From JASMTM01 sp046483075 (GTDB lineage: Bacteria > Thermotogota > Thermotogae > Petrotogales > Kosmotogaceae): 5,024 nucleotides of DNA. Shown here in pieces: positions 3,732 to 5,024 of this stretch. The notes under the pieces were generated by a model, which was not told the DNA's origin, did no database searches, and worked only from the letters and a program-made list of their open reading frames with translations. The DNA lies in NCBI GenBank assembly GCA_046483075.1, contig JAWODV010000115.1, positions 1 through 5,024 on the forward strand. The letters are read 5' to 3'. Made by a program: the position numbers and the translations under genes. The stretch's first letter is position 1; each line of letters opens with the position of its first letter.

Positions 3732-5024
3732 ACAATAAAAATACAGATAATCTGGGAGAATTTCAAAGATTTATAGATAGTGACAATAAAACAGGTCTTT
3801 GCCTGGAAGACACATTAAGGTTCTTTGACATACAGCGCATATTCGGACAATTTGAATCAGTTAAACAAAGTGGCGTTAGGGTTACCTTGATTATGAGTAC
3901 TCTTTTGATCATGTTGTTTTACCGCAGCAGGAACATCCACAGCTACTTCTCGCGGCAGTTTGGCAAACGGACAGATAGAGATGGCAGAAAAAATCCCTAC
4001 TACGATCTGCTGGGCAATGAGCATATTAACTGGCGGGTGATCCTGTATCTGTTTGCTAAGCGGTACTTGAGTCTATCGGGCAGAATAGCTGCACATAGCG
4101 ATAAGACCAGGGCATTGATATTCGATGATAGTCCGATAGAGAAGAGCGGGAAAAAGATAGAAGCGGTCAGTAAGATGCATGACCATGTTACAGGCCGGTA
4201 TTTATTCGGCTACAAGCTACTGGTATGTGGATATTGGAATGGTGACAACTTTATTCCTGTTGATTTTTCCCTTCACCGCGAGCGGGGCAGTGAGCTTGAT
4301 AAGGCATGGGACAAGCGCAACCGTGCCCGCCTGAAGGCCAGGCAGGCTGAGGTTGCTTACCGGGAGCACAGAGCGCAACACCTGGAGAAAAGGGCCGTAC
4401 TGAACTCGCTGAGTGATGAAATGAATGATAGTTCAAAGAAAACTATCGCGTTAGAATATGAGAAGCAGGGAAAACGGGTATCCCGTTCCAAAAATAAGCA
4501 GTCAAGGCTTCGTAAGAGAATGAAGTTGACCCAGGCTATTCTGGAAGAAAAGGAAGAGGTGGTCAGGAAAAAGGAAAAGAAAGCACCATTGTACGGGCTA
4601 ACCCCTTCTCAGCGGCGGAAGCAGTATAGGAAAAACAGGGATAAGACCAGCCCCGGGCACCAGCGAAGATCGGAAGCCGACATGAGCAAAGCTCAGAGTG
4701 TGATCAATATGTTGGCCAGGGCGGTAAGGAGAGGCTTTGCATTTGATTATGTTCTGTTTGACAGTTGGTTTTTCTCTAAAGAGATCCTTGCCCGCATTGA
4801 ATCGTTCCGTACGAAAGGCATCAAGCTTATTGCAATGATTAAGATGGGAAAGAATCTATACAGGGATTGCCTGAGTGGCAAGGATATGGATGCGAACAAA
4901 CTGAGAAAAAAGTACCGGGACAAAAAAACGCGTAACCGGAAGTTTAATGCCAGGTATATTAAAGTTCCTGTCTGGTATGATAACCGCAGGGTGAATCTGT
5001 TCTTCGTAAAACTGGGATCAGGGA
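3725..5024 (+). CDS. IS4-superfamily DDE transposase, 3' end cut by the window
   Basis: The frame starts with ATG at 3725 and stays open for 433 codons to the window edge, so the C-terminus is missing. It encodes a cut-and-paste type transposase with an RNase H-like catalytic fold. RALIFDDSPIEKSGKK (129-144) carries the first catalytic aspartate (134 or 135); the neighbouring VSKMHDHVTGRYLFGYKLL and GYWNGDNFIPVDFSL are typical of this IS4-related group. DYVLFDSWF at 341-349 carries the second aspartate (346). The catalytic glutamate, normally in a Y-x2-R-x3-E-like motif, would lie downstream and cannot be seen. Between the two aspartates, residues about 185-320 form a long insertion rich in Lys, Arg and Glu, probably helical or coiled. 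Codon use is richer in G+C than in the neighbouring genes, consistent with transfer. The superfamily is fairly sure; I cannot fix the IS subgroup. Confidence 0.85.
   Translation, partial: MQHNKNTDNLGEFQRFIDSDNKTGLCLEDTLRFFDIQRIFGQFESVKQSGVRVTLIMSTLLIMLFYRSRNIHSYFSRQFGKRTDRDGRKNPYYDLLGNEHINWRVILYLFAKRYLSLSGRIAAHSDKTRALIFDDSPIEKSGKKIEAVSKMHDHVTGRYLFGYKLLVCGYWNGDNFIPVDFSLHRERGSELDKAWDKRNRARLKARQAEVAYREHRAQHLEKRAVLNSLSDEMNDSSKKTIALEYEKQGKRVSRSKNKQSRLRKRMKLTQAILEEKEEVVRKKEKKAPLYGLTPSQRRKQYRKNRDKTSPGHQRRSEADMSKAQSVINMLARAVRRGFAFDYVLFDSWFFSKEILARIESFRTKGIKLIAMIKMGKNLYRDCLSGKDMDANKLRKKYRDKKTRNRKFNARYIKVPVWYDNRRVNLFFVKLGSG

Larger units (their letters stand above)
3668..5024 (+). mobile_element. Second insertion sequence (IS4 superfamily), left part
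   Basis: The element is called from its transposase gene and the sharp rise in G+C and CG/CC-rich codons compared with the A+T-rich genes to its left. The left edge is set provisionally at the inverted repeat beginning at 3668; the true terminus could lie somewhat further left. The right end is beyond the window, so terminal repeats and target duplication cannot be checked. Confidence 0.5.

Noticed and set aside
4251..4436. 61-codon minus-strand reading frame
   Set aside because: It is antisense to the charged insertion of the transposase, with composition typical of a shadow frame.

Overview
The window looks like chromosomal DNA of a member of the Bacteroidota (Bacteroidetes). Four things point that way. 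One gene encodes a DUF5683-type envelope protein, a family found in this phylum. Three promoters carry the phylum-specific -7 box TAnnTTTG. A lipoprotein has a K-D-E surface-export signal just after its lipobox cysteine. Host-type genes are A+T-rich and lack strong Shine-Dalgarno sequences. No species can be named from the sequence.

Layout, left to right. Bases 1-191 are the right end of an IS66-family insertion sequence: the last 32 codons of its transposase, a short non-coding tail and a terminus ending in TTAC. Bases 192-616 hold no convincing gene. A plus-strand gene for a DUF5683 protein follows; its best start is TTG at 680, not the upstream TTG at 587, because a good promoter lies between them. 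It converges on a minus-strand gene (1447-2232) for a zinc-ribbon class I SAM-dependent methyltransferase. Upstream of that, after a strong hairpin terminator (2323-2357), lies a minus-strand gene (2390-3424) for a lipoprotein made of six FG-GAP/VCBS-type repeats, probably a closed six-bladed beta-propeller on the cell surface. The right edge (about 3668-5024) is the 5' part of a second, unrelated insertion sequence with an IS4-superfamily DDE transposase that is still open at the window end.

The three host genes do not form an obvious pathway or operon. Each appears to be transcribed alone, and the block is bracketed by two different insertion sequences, which suggests a rearranged or accessory neighbourhood. 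I see no convincing new multi-gene system. The points most worth checking are a 12-bp inverted repeat around the transposase promoter that could fold over the start codon only in read-through transcripts, the apparent N/C-terminal ring closure of the lipoprotein propeller and its exact 147-bp DNA repeats, and a DUF5683 gene away from its usual parB/dapB/lepB neighbours.
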